From Rossellomorea aquimaris (GTDB taxonomy: Bacteria > Bacillota > Bacilli > Bacillales > Bacillaceae_B): a stretch of 64,000 bases of DNA. Within the stretch, counting starts at the first letter, position 1. The number at the start of each line of letters is the position of its first letter. The position numbers were made by a program, and so were the translations under genes. Below are positions 35,011 through 44,643 of the stretch, piece after piece. Below the pieces are notes generated by a model. The model did no database searches. It worked only from the letters and a program-made list of their open reading frames with translations, and was not told the origin of the DNA. Location of the stretch: contig NZ_MINN01000074.1 in assembly GCF_001877785.1 (NCBI RefSeq), forward strand, positions 186,001 to 250,000, read 5' to 3'.

Positions 35011-35793
35011 GTGGAAAGAGAGAATATGGTCAAATCCGTGAGCCGGGCACTGGACATCATCCAGCTTATCAGCATGAAAAAGGGCGGCATGGGCGTGACG
35101 GAAATTGCAAATCAGATAGACATCAACAAAAGCTCCGTTTACCGGATTTTATCTACGCTTGTACAGTATGGATTCATTGAACAGGACGAGACTACAGGCC
35201 GCTATAAGCTCGGGTATAAATTCCTGGAGGTCAGCTCCAGGCTCTTGGAATCGATCGATTTGCGGGAAGAAGCAAAGCCTTTCCTGCAAGAGCTTGAAAA
35301 TGAAACGAATGAAGTCATCCACTTGGTTGTGTATGATCAGGGTGAAGTGGTCTACATCGAAAAGCTTGAAGGCAATGAAGTGCTCAGAATGCATTCAAAG
35401 GTGGGAAAGAGGGCGCCAATGCACTGTACCTCAGTCGGGAAAGCGATCCTTGCCCATCTGCCGACGAATGATGTCATCGATATCCTGGATCGTAAAGGCA
35501 TGCCAATGCATACCGATCAGACAATCACGGATAAAGATCGATTCCTGAAAGAATTGATCTGGGTGAAACAGAAGGGCTATGCCCTGGATCTTGAAGAAAA
35601 CGAGTACGGGATCACCTGTATCGCTGCACCCATCTTTGATCACCTGGAGAAGGTGGTAGCGGCCGTCAGCATCTCTGGTCCGACAATGCGTATGTCCGGT
35701 CAGCGGATGGAAGAATTGAAAGAGCGGGTGCCTGAAATCGCCAAGCGTATTTCAGCACGGCTCGGGCATGTCCATCATAATCAAATCATATAA
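35011..35793 (+). CDS. IclR-family regulator
   Basis: 260 residues. The GTG at 35011 is chosen because AGGGGTGA lies at 34998-35005; the TTG at 34990 has no site. The winged helix (about 5-70) has SRALDIIQLIS and VTEIANQIDINKSSVYRILS. The IclR effector domain follows (about 80-250) with GKRAPMHCTSVGKAILAHL. An extended -10 (TGATATAAT, about 34966-34974) lies upstream. Located between the malate synthase and permease genes, it is a strong candidate for the repressor acting on the shared GAAAC-N3-GTTTC elements. Confidence 0.88.
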   Translation: MERENMVKSVSRALDIIQLISMKKGGMGVTEIANQIDINKSSVYRILSTLVQYGFIEQDETTGRYKLGYKFLEVSSRLLESIDLREEAKPFLQELENETNEVIHLVVYDQGEVVYIEKLEGNEVLRMHSKVGKRAPMHCTSVGKAILAHLPTNDVIDILDRKGMPMHTDQTITDKDRFLKELIWVKQKGYALDLEENEYGITCIAAPIFDHLEKVVAAVSISGPTMRMSGQRMEELKERVPEIAKRISARLGHVHHNQII

Positions 35794-35795
35794 GC

Positions 35796-35840
35796 AAAGG
35801 CCCTATCTTTCCATCAATGGAAAAATAGGGCCTTTTTATT
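35796..35840 (+). terminator. Terminator of the iclR-type gene
   Basis: AAAGGCCCTAT (35796-35806) pairs with ATAGGGCCTTT (35825-35835), extended by CTTTCCAT/ATGGAAA, and is followed by T5. Confidence 0.9.
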
Positions 35841-35974
35841 TAAAAATTATAAATTTTCTAAAAAATTGTTGTAACGGGACATAATGTATGTATAATTTTA
35901 GTTAGGGTTCAGTAATGTTATATAACACAAACTGAAATGGTTGTATAACAGTGTTGCTTAATATGTAGTTCGTC

Positions 35975-36000
35975 AGAAACGGTGTTTGGTATTACAAAAC
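35975..36000 (+). promoter_or_regulatory. Candidate operator of the permease gene
   Basis: AGAAAC-GGT-GTTTGG (35975-35989) followed by TATTACAAAAC ends just before the GGAAAGGGGA ribosome site. It is the third copy of the element at 27124 and 31442. The right half (GTTTGG) is less perfect, but the trailing TATTACAAAAC is identical to the glcE copy. Confidence 0.6.
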
Positions 36001-36018
36001 GGAAAGGGGAAACGTTTC

Positions 36019-37812
36019 ATGAGTACTGGTGTGTTGGCAATCTTATCTTTATTACCCATCCTGGCAGTCGGAATATTCCTGGTAGGTCTTAGATGGCCGG
36101 CAAGTAAAGCAATGCCCATTTCATACATAATTGCAGTAGGGCTTGCTTTATTTGTCTGGAAAGTTCCGGGAGCCAATGTTGCGGCAGCCTCAGTGAACGG
36201 GCTGGTTGTTGCAGGAACTTTGCTTTTCATCATCTTTGGGGCGATCCTGTTATTGAACACACTGCAGGAGAGCGGGGGAATCAAGACGATCCGTCAAGGT
36301 TTTACGGACATTTCAGCTGACAGAAGAGTCCAGGTTATCATCATCGCCTGGCTGTTCGGGTCTTTCATTGAAGGTTCGGCTGGATTCGGGACGCCTGCAG
36401 CAGTGGCAGTGCCGTTATTGGTGGGTCTTGGATTCCCGGCGATGGCAGCTGTTGTTGCCGGCATGGTGATTCAGAGTACACCGGTTTCATTCGGGGCAGT
36501 CGGTACGCCGATTCTTGTCGGTGTCCAGTCGGGTTTATCGGCCGATTCCGGAATCACGACCGATTTCCTTGCTTTTGTGACGGATATCGGTACGAAAGTG
36601 GCACTCCTCCATATGGTGACGGGTACACTGGTCCCGTTATTTGTCGTTGCACTGATGACAAGATTCTTCGGGAAAAATAAATCCTTCTCTGAAGGAATCA
36701 AAGTGTGGAAATTCGCATTGTTCGCAGCTTTTTCAATGACGGTTCCCTATCTGATCGTCGCCAATGTGCTTGGACCTGAATTCCCGTCCATGATCGGCGG
36801 GCTTGTCGGGCTTGCAATCGTGATCACTGCTGCTAAGAAAGGATTCCTGATGCCGCCGAAAGAAGAGGCATGGGATTTCGAAGAAAAGTCCAAATGGGAT
36901 TCAGAGTGGAGCGGCAGACTGGAAATCAAAGATATCGCACATAAAAGCGGAAGCATGAGCATGGTCCGTGCATGGGCACCTTATATCCTGGTCGGCCTGT
37001 TTTTAGTATTGACAAGATTGAAATCGCTTCCATTATTGGAGTGGTTCCAATCCTGGACGGTCACGTTCCCAAATCTATTCGGGACGGACATCAGCTCCAG
37101 CTTCCAGCCGCTGTATTTACCGGGCACGATTTTCATTGCCGTGTCTGTGATCACTTACTTCCTTCATGGAATGAACGGAAGAGCATACAAGCGGGCCTGG
37201 GCACAATCGGGGAAAACGATGATTGCTGCCTCGACTGCCCTCGTCTTCACTGTCCCGATGGTTCAGGTGTTCCTGAACACCGGGGGAGGAGCGGCCGGCT
37301 TTGAAAAGATGCCGATCGAACTCGCGAACGGAGTCGCGGCGATTGCAGGTGATTACTGGCCGTTCTTCTCTACTTTCATCGGAGGGATAGGTGCCTTCAT
37401 CGCAGGCAGCAACACTGTAAGTAACATGATGTTCTCCCTATTCCAATACAATGTCGGGTCGCAGATGGGTGTTGACGCAAGCTGGATCGTAGCCCTGCAG
37501 GCAGTCGGAGGAGCTGCAGGCAATATGATCTGCGTCCATAACGTTGTGGCGGCTTCAGCCGTGGTCGGTTTAGTAGGGAAAGAAGGGGCAGTCATTCGAA
37601 AAACGCTGCTTCCATTTGCATACTATGCACTGTTTGCAGGCTCCCTCGGGTATTCAATCGTATGGTACTCTCAGAAAGGAATCTTCAATCTCGGCAGTTT
37701 CATCGTTGTACTCATTGCGATGGCAGCGATCTACGTTATCGCAACCAACAACAAGCGTACCAGTCTTCTCGTCACCAAGAACATAATCGGTCCGAAAGTA
37801 AAACAGGGTTAA
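36019..37812 (+). CDS. L-lactate/glycolate permease (LctP family)
   Basis: 597 residues, about 14 membrane helices. The ATG at 36019 has GGAAAGGGGA upstream. [20 protein letters not shown] and [14 protein letters not shown] are signature regions of the LctP/GlcA family; [14 protein letters not shown] lies near the end. The family imports lactate and glycolate with protons. The shared operator with glcE and glcB argues for glycolate here. A terminator follows. Confidence 0.9.
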   Translation: MSTGVLAILSLLPILAVGIFLVGLRWPASKAMPISYIIAVGLALFVWKVPGANVAAASVNGLVVAGTLLFIIFGAILLLNTLQESGGIKTIRQGFTDISADRRVQVIIIAWLFGSFIEGSAGFGTPAAVAVPLLVGLGFPAMAAVVAGMVIQSTPVSFGAVGTPILVGVQSGLSADSGITTDFLAFVTDIGTKVALLHMVTGTLVPLFVVALMTRFFGKNKSFSEGIKVWKFALFAAFSMTVPYLIVANVLGPEFPSMIGGLVGLAIVITAAKKGFLMPPKEEAWDFEEKSKWDSEWSGRLEIKDIAHKSGSMSMVRAWAPYILVGLFLVLTRLKSLPLLEWFQSWTVTFPNLFGTDISSSFQPLYLPGTIFIAVSVITYFLHGMNGRAYKRAWAQSGKTMIAASTALVFTVPMVQVFLNTGGGAAGFEKMPIELANGVAAIAGDYWPFFSTFIGGIGAFIAGSNTVSNMMFSLFQYNVGSQMGVDASWIVALQAVGGAAGNMICVHNVVAASAVVGLVGKEGAVIRKTLLPFAYYALFAGSLGYSIVWYSQKGIFNLGSFIVVLIAMAAIYVIATNNKRTSLLVTKNIIGPKVKQG

Positions 37813-37858
37813 CAGACAAGCCATACCCGGTGACAATACGAATAGAGAGATTAATCCG

Positions 37859-37887
37859 CCGGCCGGTATAACGGTCGGTGTTTTTTT
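37859..37887 (+). terminator. Terminator of the permease gene
   Basis: CCGGCCG (37859-37865) pairs with CGGTCGG (37872-37878), one G-U pair, then TG and seven T. Confidence 0.75.
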
Positions 37888-38073
37888 CGTACAGCATTGC
37901 CTGCCTCATTGCATTTCCCGGAGGACATTAACCCTTTGAGACAATGGGCCGGTCTTCGAACCTGCAGTCGGGTAGCAGACTCCCCGTCTTATTAAAAGAC
38001 TTACATTTGGTTTTATTATCTACTAAACTGAAATAAATCTCCCCTGAGGATATTGAAAGGAAAGTGATGATGT

Positions 38074-38721
38074 ATGCCGAATAATTTTAAAATAGAGAAA
38101 CCGAAAATACAATCTAATCTCGAACCTGCCCGATTCGAGGATGTCTATTACGATGAAGACCCGATGTTGAAGGACTGCGAAATCAAGCATGCATTTGTAG
38201 AAGGGGAAGAACTGGAAAAACTCGACCTTACGAGGGTATCGTTAAAAGGTGTGAGGCTTTTAAACTCTTCTTTCAGAAGGGCCGATGTCACGGATACTGT
38301 GTTTGAAAACTGTGATTTGTCCAATACCCGTTTTGAAGAAGGAATCATACACAGGGTCCATTTCAAGGAATGCAAGCTGCTTGGACTTGATTTATCCCAG
38401 GCTAACCTGAAGAATGTCACGTTTGAAAATTGCATCCTGAATATCAGCAGCTTTATTGATGCAAAAGTAAAGCAGGTCCTTTTTGAAAAGTCCACTTTGC
38501 ACAGTGCTAATTTCTTTGACTGTCGTTTAGAAGATGTAACATTTGATCAGTGTGATTTAAATGACATCGATTTTACCGTGACTAATCTGAAAGGGATTGA
38601 TATCAGCTCGAGCTTCTTCGAAAGAATTCGGGTGGAAGCAGAAAATCTCAGGGGCTGCATCGTTTCACCCCAGCAGGCAGTTTCGTTCGCGCCGGTTTTC
38701 GGTCTGAAGATCAGGGAATAG
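38074..38721 (+). CDS. Pentapeptide repeat protein
   Basis: 215 residues. Repeats of the A(D/N)LXX type run through about residues 50-190: LDLTRVSLKGVRLLNSSFRR, VFENCDLSNTRFEE, LDLSQANLKNVTFEN and so on. They form a right-handed beta-helix. Some members protect DNA gyrase from quinolones (Qnr-like), but most Bacillus homologues are untested. AAAGGAAAG is upstream. It lies 73 bases before thiM and may share its transcript. Confidence 0.8.
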   Translation: MPNNFKIEKPKIQSNLEPARFEDVYYDEDPMLKDCEIKHAFVEGEELEKLDLTRVSLKGVRLLNSSFRRADVTDTVFENCDLSNTRFEEGIIHRVHFKECKLLGLDLSQANLKNVTFENCILNISSFIDAKVKQVLFEKSTLHSANFFDCRLEDVTFDQCDLNDIDFTVTNLKGIDISSSFFERIRVEAENLRGCIVSPQQAVSFAPVFGLKIRE

Positions 38722-38794
38722 AACTTCAGGGGCAGCTATACTCGCCGCGTAGTAAAATGAAATCATACATACTCAACCAAGGAGGGAAATGAAT

Positions 38795-39589
38795 TTGTTT
38801 CAACTGGTGAATGAAGTAAGGGAGAAGAACCCGCTTGTACATAATATTACGAATGTGGTGGTTACAAATTTCACAGCGAACGGGCTTCTGGCAATCGGAG
38901 CTTCTCCGGTTATGGCCTATGCCAGGGAAGAAACTGCGAATATGGCAAGGATTTCAGGAGCGCTCGTACTGAACATCGGCACTCTGTCGGAGACCGAAGT
39001 GGAGTCGATGATTCTGGCAGGGAAAGCGGCAAACGAAAAAGGGATCCCGGTTGTATTCGATCCTGTCGGAGCCGGTGCCACACCGTTCCGCACAGAGATG
39101 TCCAGTAAAATTTTGAAGGAAGTCAAGATATCTATTATTAGGGGTAATGCAGCCGAGGTTGCCGTCATTACAGGTGAAAAGTGGGAAATTAAAGGAGTCG
39201 ATGCCGGGTCAGGGGATGGAAGCATCGTTGAACTTGCTAAAAAAGCTGCTGGCCTATTCGGGTGCACCGTGGTGATTACGGGCAAGGATGATGTCATCAC
39301 CGATGGAGTAACAACCCATATTGTGGAAAACGGTCATGAATTGTTAACCAAGGTTACCGGTACCGGCTGCCTGTTATCATCTGTTATCGCAGCATTTGCT
39401 GCGCTCGAAAAAGATAGTGTGGAAGCTGCGGGAACTGCCGTTTCAGCCTACGGGATTGCGGCCGAGAAGGCGGCAGCAACGACGGCAGATAAAGGCCCGG
39501 GCAGCTTTCAAATCGAATTTCTCGACCAGCTTTCAAAGATTAGTAAAGAAGACGAAGCATTTGCTAAGATTAAAACCACCAAAGAGTAA
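38795..39589 (+). CDS. thiM: Hydroxyethylthiazole kinase ThiM
   Basis: 264 residues. AAGGAGGG at 38779-38786 is only two bases from the ATG at 38789 but eight from TTG at 38795, so TTG is preferred. [35 protein letters not shown] and [16 protein letters not shown] are ThiM signatures. It phosphorylates the thiazole alcohol for thiamine salvage. First of thiM-thiD-thiE. No TPP riboswitch is seen in the 73 bases upstream. Confidence 0.92.
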   Translation: MFQLVNEVREKNPLVHNITNVVVTNFTANGLLAIGASPVMAYAREETANMARISGALVLNIGTLSETEVESMILAGKAANEKGIPVVFDPVGAGATPFRTEMSSKILKEVKISIIRGNAAEVAVITGEKWEIKGVDAGSGDGSIVELAKKAAGLFGCTVVITGKDDVITDGVTTHIVENGHELLTKVTGTGCLLSSVIAAFAALEKDSVEAAGTAVSAYGIAAEKAAATTADKGPGSFQIEFLDQLSKISKEDEAFAKIKTTKE

Positions 39590-39604
39590 AGGCAGGGATG
39601 AACA

Positions 39605-40408
39605 TTGACTATAAGTAAAGCACTTACGATAGCGGGATCGGACAGCGGAGGCGGGGCCGGCATCCAGGCGGACCTGAAGACGTTTCAGGAACTCGGCGCA
39701 TACGGCATGTCAGCCATCACCGCTGTAACAGCTCAAAATACGCTGGGCGTCCATGGTGTATACCCTGTAAACATTGAAGGGATCGTACAACAGATTGACG
39801 CAATAGGGGACGACCTGGGAACGGACGCACTCAAAACAGGCATGCTTTTTTCCGGTGAGGTAATTGAAGCGGTGAGTGAGCGTATTCATCATTACGGCTG
39901 GGATAATATTGTCGTTGATCCTGTTATGATTGCAAAAGGCGGGGCAAAGCTACTCCAGGATGAAGCGGTCCGTGCCCTCAAGGAAAAACTGATACCGCTG
40001 ACATCGGTGATTACGCCGAATATTCCGGAAGCAGAAGTATTGACGGAAATGAAAATCACTTCCTTGAATGACCGGAAAGAGGCTGCAAAACACCTGATGG
40101 ACATGGGTGCTAAAGCTGTCGTCATCAAAGGAGGTCACGCAGATGACAAAGAAGTCATTGACTTATTCTTCGATGGGACAACTTGCGAAGAGCTTGTTTC
40201 GCCCCGCATCGAAACCCTTCATACACACGGGACCGGCTGCACGTTTTCTGCAGCAATTACGGCACAGCTTGCAATTGGCATGACGATGAGGGATGCGGTC
40301 CTGACTGCGAAAGAATTCATCCGTGCTGCAATAGAGGACGAGATTGGGATCGGCGCGGGACATGGCCCGACAAACCATTGGGCTTACAATAAAAGGGGTG
40401 AGAAATAG
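39605..40408 (+). CDS. thiD: Hydroxymethylpyrimidine/phosphomethylpyrimidine kinase ThiD
   Basis: 267 residues. LTIAGSDSGGGAGIQADLKT, VVDPVMIAKGGAKLL and THGTGCTFSAAITAQLA are the ribokinase-fold marks of ThiD. It makes HMP-pyrophosphate for thiamine phosphate synthesis. The TTG start at 39605 is 16 bases after thiM; its stop overlaps the thiE start by one base. Confidence 0.92.
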   Translation: MTISKALTIAGSDSGGGAGIQADLKTFQELGAYGMSAITAVTAQNTLGVHGVYPVNIEGIVQQIDAIGDDLGTDALKTGMLFSGEVIEAVSERIHHYGWDNIVVDPVMIAKGGAKLLQDEAVRALKEKLIPLTSVITPNIPEAEVLTEMKITSLNDRKEAAKHLMDMGAKAVVIKGGHADDKEVIDLFFDGTTCEELVSPRIETLHTHGTGCTFSAAITAQLAIGMTMRDAVLTAKEFIRAAIEDEIGIGAGHGPTNHWAYNKRGEK

Positions 40409-41061
40409 TGGATATTCATCGAAATAAATCTTCGATTGAAGAGCTTCTTCAGCTTTACTTCATCATGGGGAGCACAAACTCCATAGCAGACCCTGTCCAT
40501 GTCCTCGAGCAGGCGATCGAAGGAGGCATCACCCTCTATCAATATAGGGAAAAAGGTCCGAGTGCCCTGGAAGGACTTGAAAAGACCAAACTGGCCGAAA
40601 AACTTTTCCGAGTCTGCAAAGATGCAGACATCCCCTTTATCGTGAATGACGATGTAGATCTGGCACTCGAGTTGGATGCAGACGGAATCCATGTCGGTCA
40701 GGAGGATCTGGCTGCAGACTTTGTGCGTGAAAAGGCCGGTGATAAGATTGTAGGTGTATCGACACATACCATTGATGAAGCTGAGAAAGCCATTGAAGAC
40801 GGTGCCGATTACCTTGGTCTCGGGCCGATTTACCCGACGATTTCAAAAGATGATGCTCGGGCTGTCAGCGGACTGACAATCATTGAAAACTTCCGTAAAA
40901 ACGGGATAATCGTACCGATTGTTGGAATTGGAGGCATCAATGCTAAAAACGCCAGGGCTGTCATTCAGGCTGGCGCGAACGGAGTCTCTTTGATATCAGC
41001 CATAGCAGCGGCTGCTGATGTGAAAAAAGCCGCAATGGATTTAAAGAAAGCAGTCATATAG
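40408..41061 (+). CDS. thiE: Thiamine-phosphate synthase ThiE
   Basis: 217 residues, TIM barrel. QYREKGPSALEG, FIVNDDVDLALELDADGIHV, YLGLGPIYPT and VPIVGIGGINAKNA bind HMP-PP, Mg and thiazole phosphate. It joins the two halves of thiamine phosphate. The GTG start overlaps the thiD stop; AGGGGTGAG is the ribosome site. A strong terminator ends the operon. Confidence 0.93.
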   Translation: MDIHRNKSSIEELLQLYFIMGSTNSIADPVHVLEQAIEGGITLYQYREKGPSALEGLEKTKLAEKLFRVCKDADIPFIVNDDVDLALELDADGIHVGQEDLAADFVREKAGDKIVGVSTHTIDEAEKAIEDGADYLGLGPIYPTISKDDARAVSGLTIIENFRKNGIIVPIVGIGGINAKNARAVIQAGANGVSLISAIAAAADVKKAAMDLKKAVI

Positions 41062-41070
41062 GGTGAGAAA

Positions 41071-41106
41071 AGACCTTCATCGCTCTAAGGCGGTGAAGGC
41101 CTTTTT
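41071..41106 (+). terminator. Terminator of the thiMDE operon
   Basis: AGACCTTCATCGC (41071-41083) pairs with GCGGTGAAGGCCT (41090-41102), one mismatch and one G-U, followed by T5. It also faces the convergent peptidase gene. Confidence 0.85.
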
Positions 41107-41111
41107 CATAC

Positions 41112-42899
41112 TTATTTAAAGATACGGTCCAGGAAAATCCTGATCCGTTTATTGGCTTCCATTTCATTTTTCTTCTTGGAAAACCCATGCCCTTCATCTT
41201 CAAAAAGAAGATACTCTGCGTCTATTCCTTTCTCTTTCATTCTTTCCGCCATTCTCTCAGATTCTACCGTTTTGACCCGTGGATCGTTTTTTCCGTGAAC
41301 AATGAACATTGGTTTATTCATCTGCTCCACATATGTAATCGGGGATGCAGCGACAAGTTTATCAAAGTCCTCTTCTGGATTTCCTACCATCTGATTCATG
41401 AGTGTCCGCCAGCTCGCAGGGGCATTCTCCACGAAAGTAAAAAGGTTGGAAATACCGAAAATATCAATGACACCGCATAAATAATCACCATGTCTTCCAG
41501 CAAGGAGCAGACTCAAATATCCGCCGTAACTGCCGCCCATAACAGCGATTTTCCCTTTATTGGCATGGCCGTTTTCAATCAGCCACTCCATTCCGGCAAC
41601 ACAGTCATGTCTTGGACCGCCGCCCCAATCCTTTTCCACCATCTTTTGGAATGTTGCACCGTACCCTGTGCTGCCCCTGAAATTCGGGGCGAAAATGGTG
41701 TATCCGCTTTGTACAAGATATTGAATAAGAGGACGGTATTTCATCCTTTCAGCTTGTTGAGGGCCTCCGTGCAGCCAGAGGATTGTCCCTTTCTCAACAA
41801 GATCCTGGTCAGGCTTAAAAAGGAGCGCTTCAATCGATAGACCATCATAAGAAGGGTAACGGATCACTTCAGGCTTGATCATGTTTCGCTCATTAATCCC
41901 TAATGCTTTGTTATTTGTAAGCATAATCCACTCGCCGTTTACTTCCCGTTTAAAAATATTATCAATTTGGTGTGATGAAATGCCGAGAGCATACAATGTC
42001 CCGCTTGAGTACGACTCGATTTTTTTCAGAATATCACAAGGTAAATCAATCGTTGCCAGATCACCGGTTGTGGTCTCGAATTGATAAAGGTGGTCCTTCA
42101 CACCTTTTTCACTTGCTAAATAAAAGGTGCTCCCATTCGATGTAAACATTTTTATTTCTTCATCTTTAAACTTCAATATTTGCCGGAATTCATTTGTTGA
42201 TAGAGTGAAAGATGCCAGATAAGAGAATTCTTCCTGATAGTTTGTCAGGAAATAAACTGTGTCCTCATCTGCAAACCGTACGTCCCTGATTATATGTGGA
42301 AAGGATGGGTCCGGGACGAGTGGAATTTTTTTATCATCAGCTTGATAGAAACATGCTGCGTGTGTATTTGTATAGGTTTCAATGAAAATATAGTCAGAGC
42401 CATTTGGAGAAACGGCTGCCACAACAATAGGTGCTTCCTTTCCGGATTCAAGGAGTTCTTTTCTATTGGTTTTCAAGTTGAATCTATAAATATTCAACAA
42501 AGGATTTTCATGATTAGAAGAGTAGTATATTTCATGATTGAAGGTACACGCATTATAGCAGACTGACCTGTTCTCTTCCTTGTCGAAAGGAACAGGCTTT
42601 CCTCCTGAAAGCGGCAGATGATGCAGCTGGTAATTTTCATCTCCATCATGTTCAAACGCAGCCGTAATCAGATGTTCATCTTCATGGATGTGAATAAAAC
42701 TGCTGTTCTGATTGATTGCTGTCAGCTGATAGGGAAAGTTATTTGGCAAATCCATTGCCCATAGATTAAATTCACCTTTCAGATTGGTACTGAACACCAA
42801 TTTCTTTTCATCCCTACTAACACTGAATGTGCCGATCTCGACCGTGTGGAAGTACTGTTCTACTTCGGGCTTTTGTAAAAGAATAAGACATTCCCCCAT
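41112..42899 (-). CDS. S9-family peptidase (acylaminoacyl-peptidase-like)
   Basis: About 590 residues. An N-terminal beta-propeller (about 10-330) is followed by an alpha/beta-hydrolase with ILWLHGGPQQ, nucleophile VMGGSYGGYLS (Ser about 457), Asp in GKNDPRV (about 537) and His in DEGHGFS (about 571). Cytosolic. The start is odd: the ATG at 42899 has no ribosome site. Its own codons MGEC contain GGGGGAA, ideally spaced for an ATT codon at 42884-42882. A TATAGT box lies eight bases before the ATG. Leaderless or ATT start are both possible, so the N-terminus is uncertain by five residues. Confidence 0.85.
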   Translation of the reverse strand: MGECLILLQKPEVEQYFHTVEIGTFSVSRDEKKLVFSTNLKGEFNLWAMDLPNNFPYQLTAINQNSSFIHIHEDEHLITAAFEHDGDENYQLHHLPLSGGKPVPFDKEENRSVCYNACTFNHEIYYSSNHENPLLNIYRFNLKTNRKELLESGKEAPIVVAAVSPNGSDYIFIETYTNTHAACFYQADDKKIPLVPDPSFPHIIRDVRFADEDTVYFLTNYQEEFSYLASFTLSTNEFRQILKFKDEEIKMFTSNGSTFYLASEKGVKDHLYQFETTTGDLATIDLPCDILKKIESYSSGTLYALGISSHQIDNIFKREVNGEWIMLTNNKALGINERNMIKPEVIRYPSYDGLSIEALLFKPDQDLVEKGTILWLHGGPQQAERMKYRPLIQYLVQSGYTIFAPNFRGSTGYGATFQKMVEKDWGGGPRHDCVAGMEWLIENGHANKGKIAVMGGSYGGYLSLLLAGRHGDYLCGVIDIFGISNLFTFVENAPASWRTLMNQMVGNPEEDFDKLVAASPITYVEQMNKPMFIVHGKNDPRVKTVESERMAERMKEKGIDAEYLLFEDEGHGFSKKKNEMEANKRIRIFLDRIFK

Positions 42900-43082
42900 A
42901 CTTCAGACTATAACCATATTATTCCACTTACTGTACTCACATTCAATCATAAGTTTTCGCGAGCCTTAACTCTTCACAGGTTCCCATCCCAACCTTGTTA
43001 AATCCCTGAAAAAAAGGTTGCATTCACCCTTCAATTTTTATAAAGTATTAAGTTAGACAGTATGTACAAGGAGGTCCAGGAT

Positions 43083-44471
43083 TTGCCTACTACCAACGAA
43101 GAAATGGTTGTTACTATACATGGATTAGATAAAAAGGGATCAGGTCAGGCTGAGGTTTGGCGTGAGAATGAACTCGGGAATCCAAAGAAATTAAGATTGA
43201 TGATTCCACAGACGCTTCCGGGGGAAAAAGTGCGGGTTACCGTTGATCATCCCGAGAAAAAAAGACGAAAAGCGATGCCGGATGAAATCGTCGAGGCTCA
43301 TCCAGAACGGACTAATGCACCGTGTCCGCATTTTGAACGCTGCGGAGGCTGCGTATGGCAGCACTGGACGTATGAAGGCCAGCTCAAAGAAAAAACGAAT
43401 CATGTAAGGCAAGCAATCGAAGCTGAGGGCTTCGACCATTCTCTTGTCCGTCCCACAATCGGAATGGAAGAACCGTGGCGTTACCGGAATAAAATGGAAT
43501 TCACCTTTGCTCCTGACGGTTCAATGGGTTTGCATGAGCAGGGGAATTTCCGTAAGGTCATCAAGCTTGAAACATGCTTGATTGCAAGTGAGCAGATGGT
43601 GGAAGCTGCGATGGAAGTGGCCGACTGGGTACAGGATCACGGTCTGGAAGGGTACAATAAGGATACTCATGAAGGACTGCTCCGACATTTGATGGTCCGT
43701 CAATCATTTGCAACCGGAGAGCTGATGCTTGCAGTATTTTCTACAAAAGGGCCAGAAGGTGAACTGCAGGCTGCAGTGGACGACTTAAAAGCACGTGTGG
43801 AGAGGAAGTTCCCTCATGTGAAAAGTCTGCTGTGGATGGAAAACACAGACTGGGCGGACAGGACCCAGGCTGAGAAAATTCACCTGCTTGACGGCCGCGA
43901 TTATATCAACGATGAAATGGATGGGTACCGCTTCCGTCTATGGTTCGATACTTTCTTCCAGACGAATCCGGTGCAGGCACAGAAACTCGTCGACTTAGCG
44001 GTCGAAATGAGCAAACCGAAGAAGACAGATAAGATGATCGACCTGTTCTGCGGTGTCGGTACATTCTCCCTGCCGTTTGCAAGCAGGGTGGAAGAGCTTG
44101 CCGGCATTGAAATCGTCGAAAGTTCAATCGAGTCCGCCAAACGCAATGCCGAGGATAACGGGATCACCAACACCTACTTCCTGGCGAAAGATGCCCGAAA
44201 AGGAATTGACCAGGTGCTTGAAAGTTTCGGTCATCCACAATTATTGATGCTCGATCCGCCTCGTTCTGGTGCAGGCGGTAAAGTCATGAGGAGAATCGGG
44301 CGTTCACAGCCTGAAAGAATCGTTTATGTCTCTTGCAACCCGGACACATTCGCGACTGATATCAAAGAACTTGAACCATTCGGTTACACGCTTGATGCAG
44401 TTCAGCCGGTGGATCTATTTCCGCATACAGTTCATGTAGAATGCGTCGCTACATTGACATTGAATAAATAA
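43083..44471 (+). CDS. rlmCD: 23S rRNA (uracil-5-)-methyltransferase RlmCD
   Basis: 462 residues. AAGGAGGT at 43068-43075 points to TTG at 43083, not ATG at 43062. A TRAM domain comes first (about 5-65). The 4Fe-4S cysteines are in CPHFERCGGC (about 80-89) and ETCLIA (about 164). The AdoMet site is DLFCGVGTFSLPF (about 320) and the catalytic cysteine is in VSCNPDTF (about 420). The length and features match the B. subtilis dual-site enzyme YefA/RlmCD, which makes m5U747 and m5U1939. Confidence 0.9.
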   Translation: MPTTNEEMVVTIHGLDKKGSGQAEVWRENELGNPKKLRLMIPQTLPGEKVRVTVDHPEKKRRKAMPDEIVEAHPERTNAPCPHFERCGGCVWQHWTYEGQLKEKTNHVRQAIEAEGFDHSLVRPTIGMEEPWRYRNKMEFTFAPDGSMGLHEQGNFRKVIKLETCLIASEQMVEAAMEVADWVQDHGLEGYNKDTHEGLLRHLMVRQSFATGELMLAVFSTKGPEGELQAAVDDLKARVERKFPHVKSLLWMENTDWADRTQAEKIHLLDGRDYINDEMDGYRFRLWFDTFFQTNPVQAQKLVDLAVEMSKPKKTDKMIDLFCGVGTFSLPFASRVEELAGIEIVESSIESAKRNAEDNGITNTYFLAKDARKGIDQVLESFGHPQLLMLDPPRSGAGGKVMRRIGRSQPERIVYVSCNPDTFATDIKELEPFGYTLDAVQPVDLFPHTVHVECVATLTLNK

Positions 44472-44476
44472 TATAA

Positions 44477-44532
44477 GGCCCTTTCCAGACTGAGCTCTCA
44501 CTTTAAAGCATTCTGGGAAGGGCCATATTTTT
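44477..44532 (+). terminator. Terminator of rlmCD
   Basis: GGCCCTTTCCAGA (44477-44489) pairs with TCTGGGAAGGGCC (44512-44524), near-perfect, followed by ATATTTTTAT. Confidence 0.8.
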
Positions 44533-44574
44533 ATGGGATTCAATAAGATCTTGAAAAGTTCTGGAAAAATATTC

Positions 44575-44614
44575 TTGACTTAAATGTAGGCAACGGAATA
44601 TAGTTTAATTAAAC
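44575..44614 (+). promoter_or_regulatory. Promoter and palindromic operator of the tetR-type gene
   Basis: TTGACT (44575-44580) and TATAGT (44599-44604) are 18 bases apart. A perfect 12-base palindrome GTTTAATTAAAC (44603-44614) overlaps the -10 end and the transcription start, the usual place for autorepression by a TetR dimer. Confidence 0.65.
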
Positions 44615-44643
44615 ACTGGTCAACAAAAAGGAAGAGGTACAAA

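Noticed and set aside
36009-36020. GAAACGTTTC palindrome at the permease start, considered as a cre site
   Set aside because: It lacks the required W and C positions of the cre consensus and overlaps the ribosome site.
37920-37990. TPP-riboswitch-like words (TGAGA, ACCTG, GGTA) upstream of the pentapeptide-thiMDE region
   Set aside because: The conserved GGGGTGC and CGAAGGGAA parts are missing, so the match is weak and probably chance.
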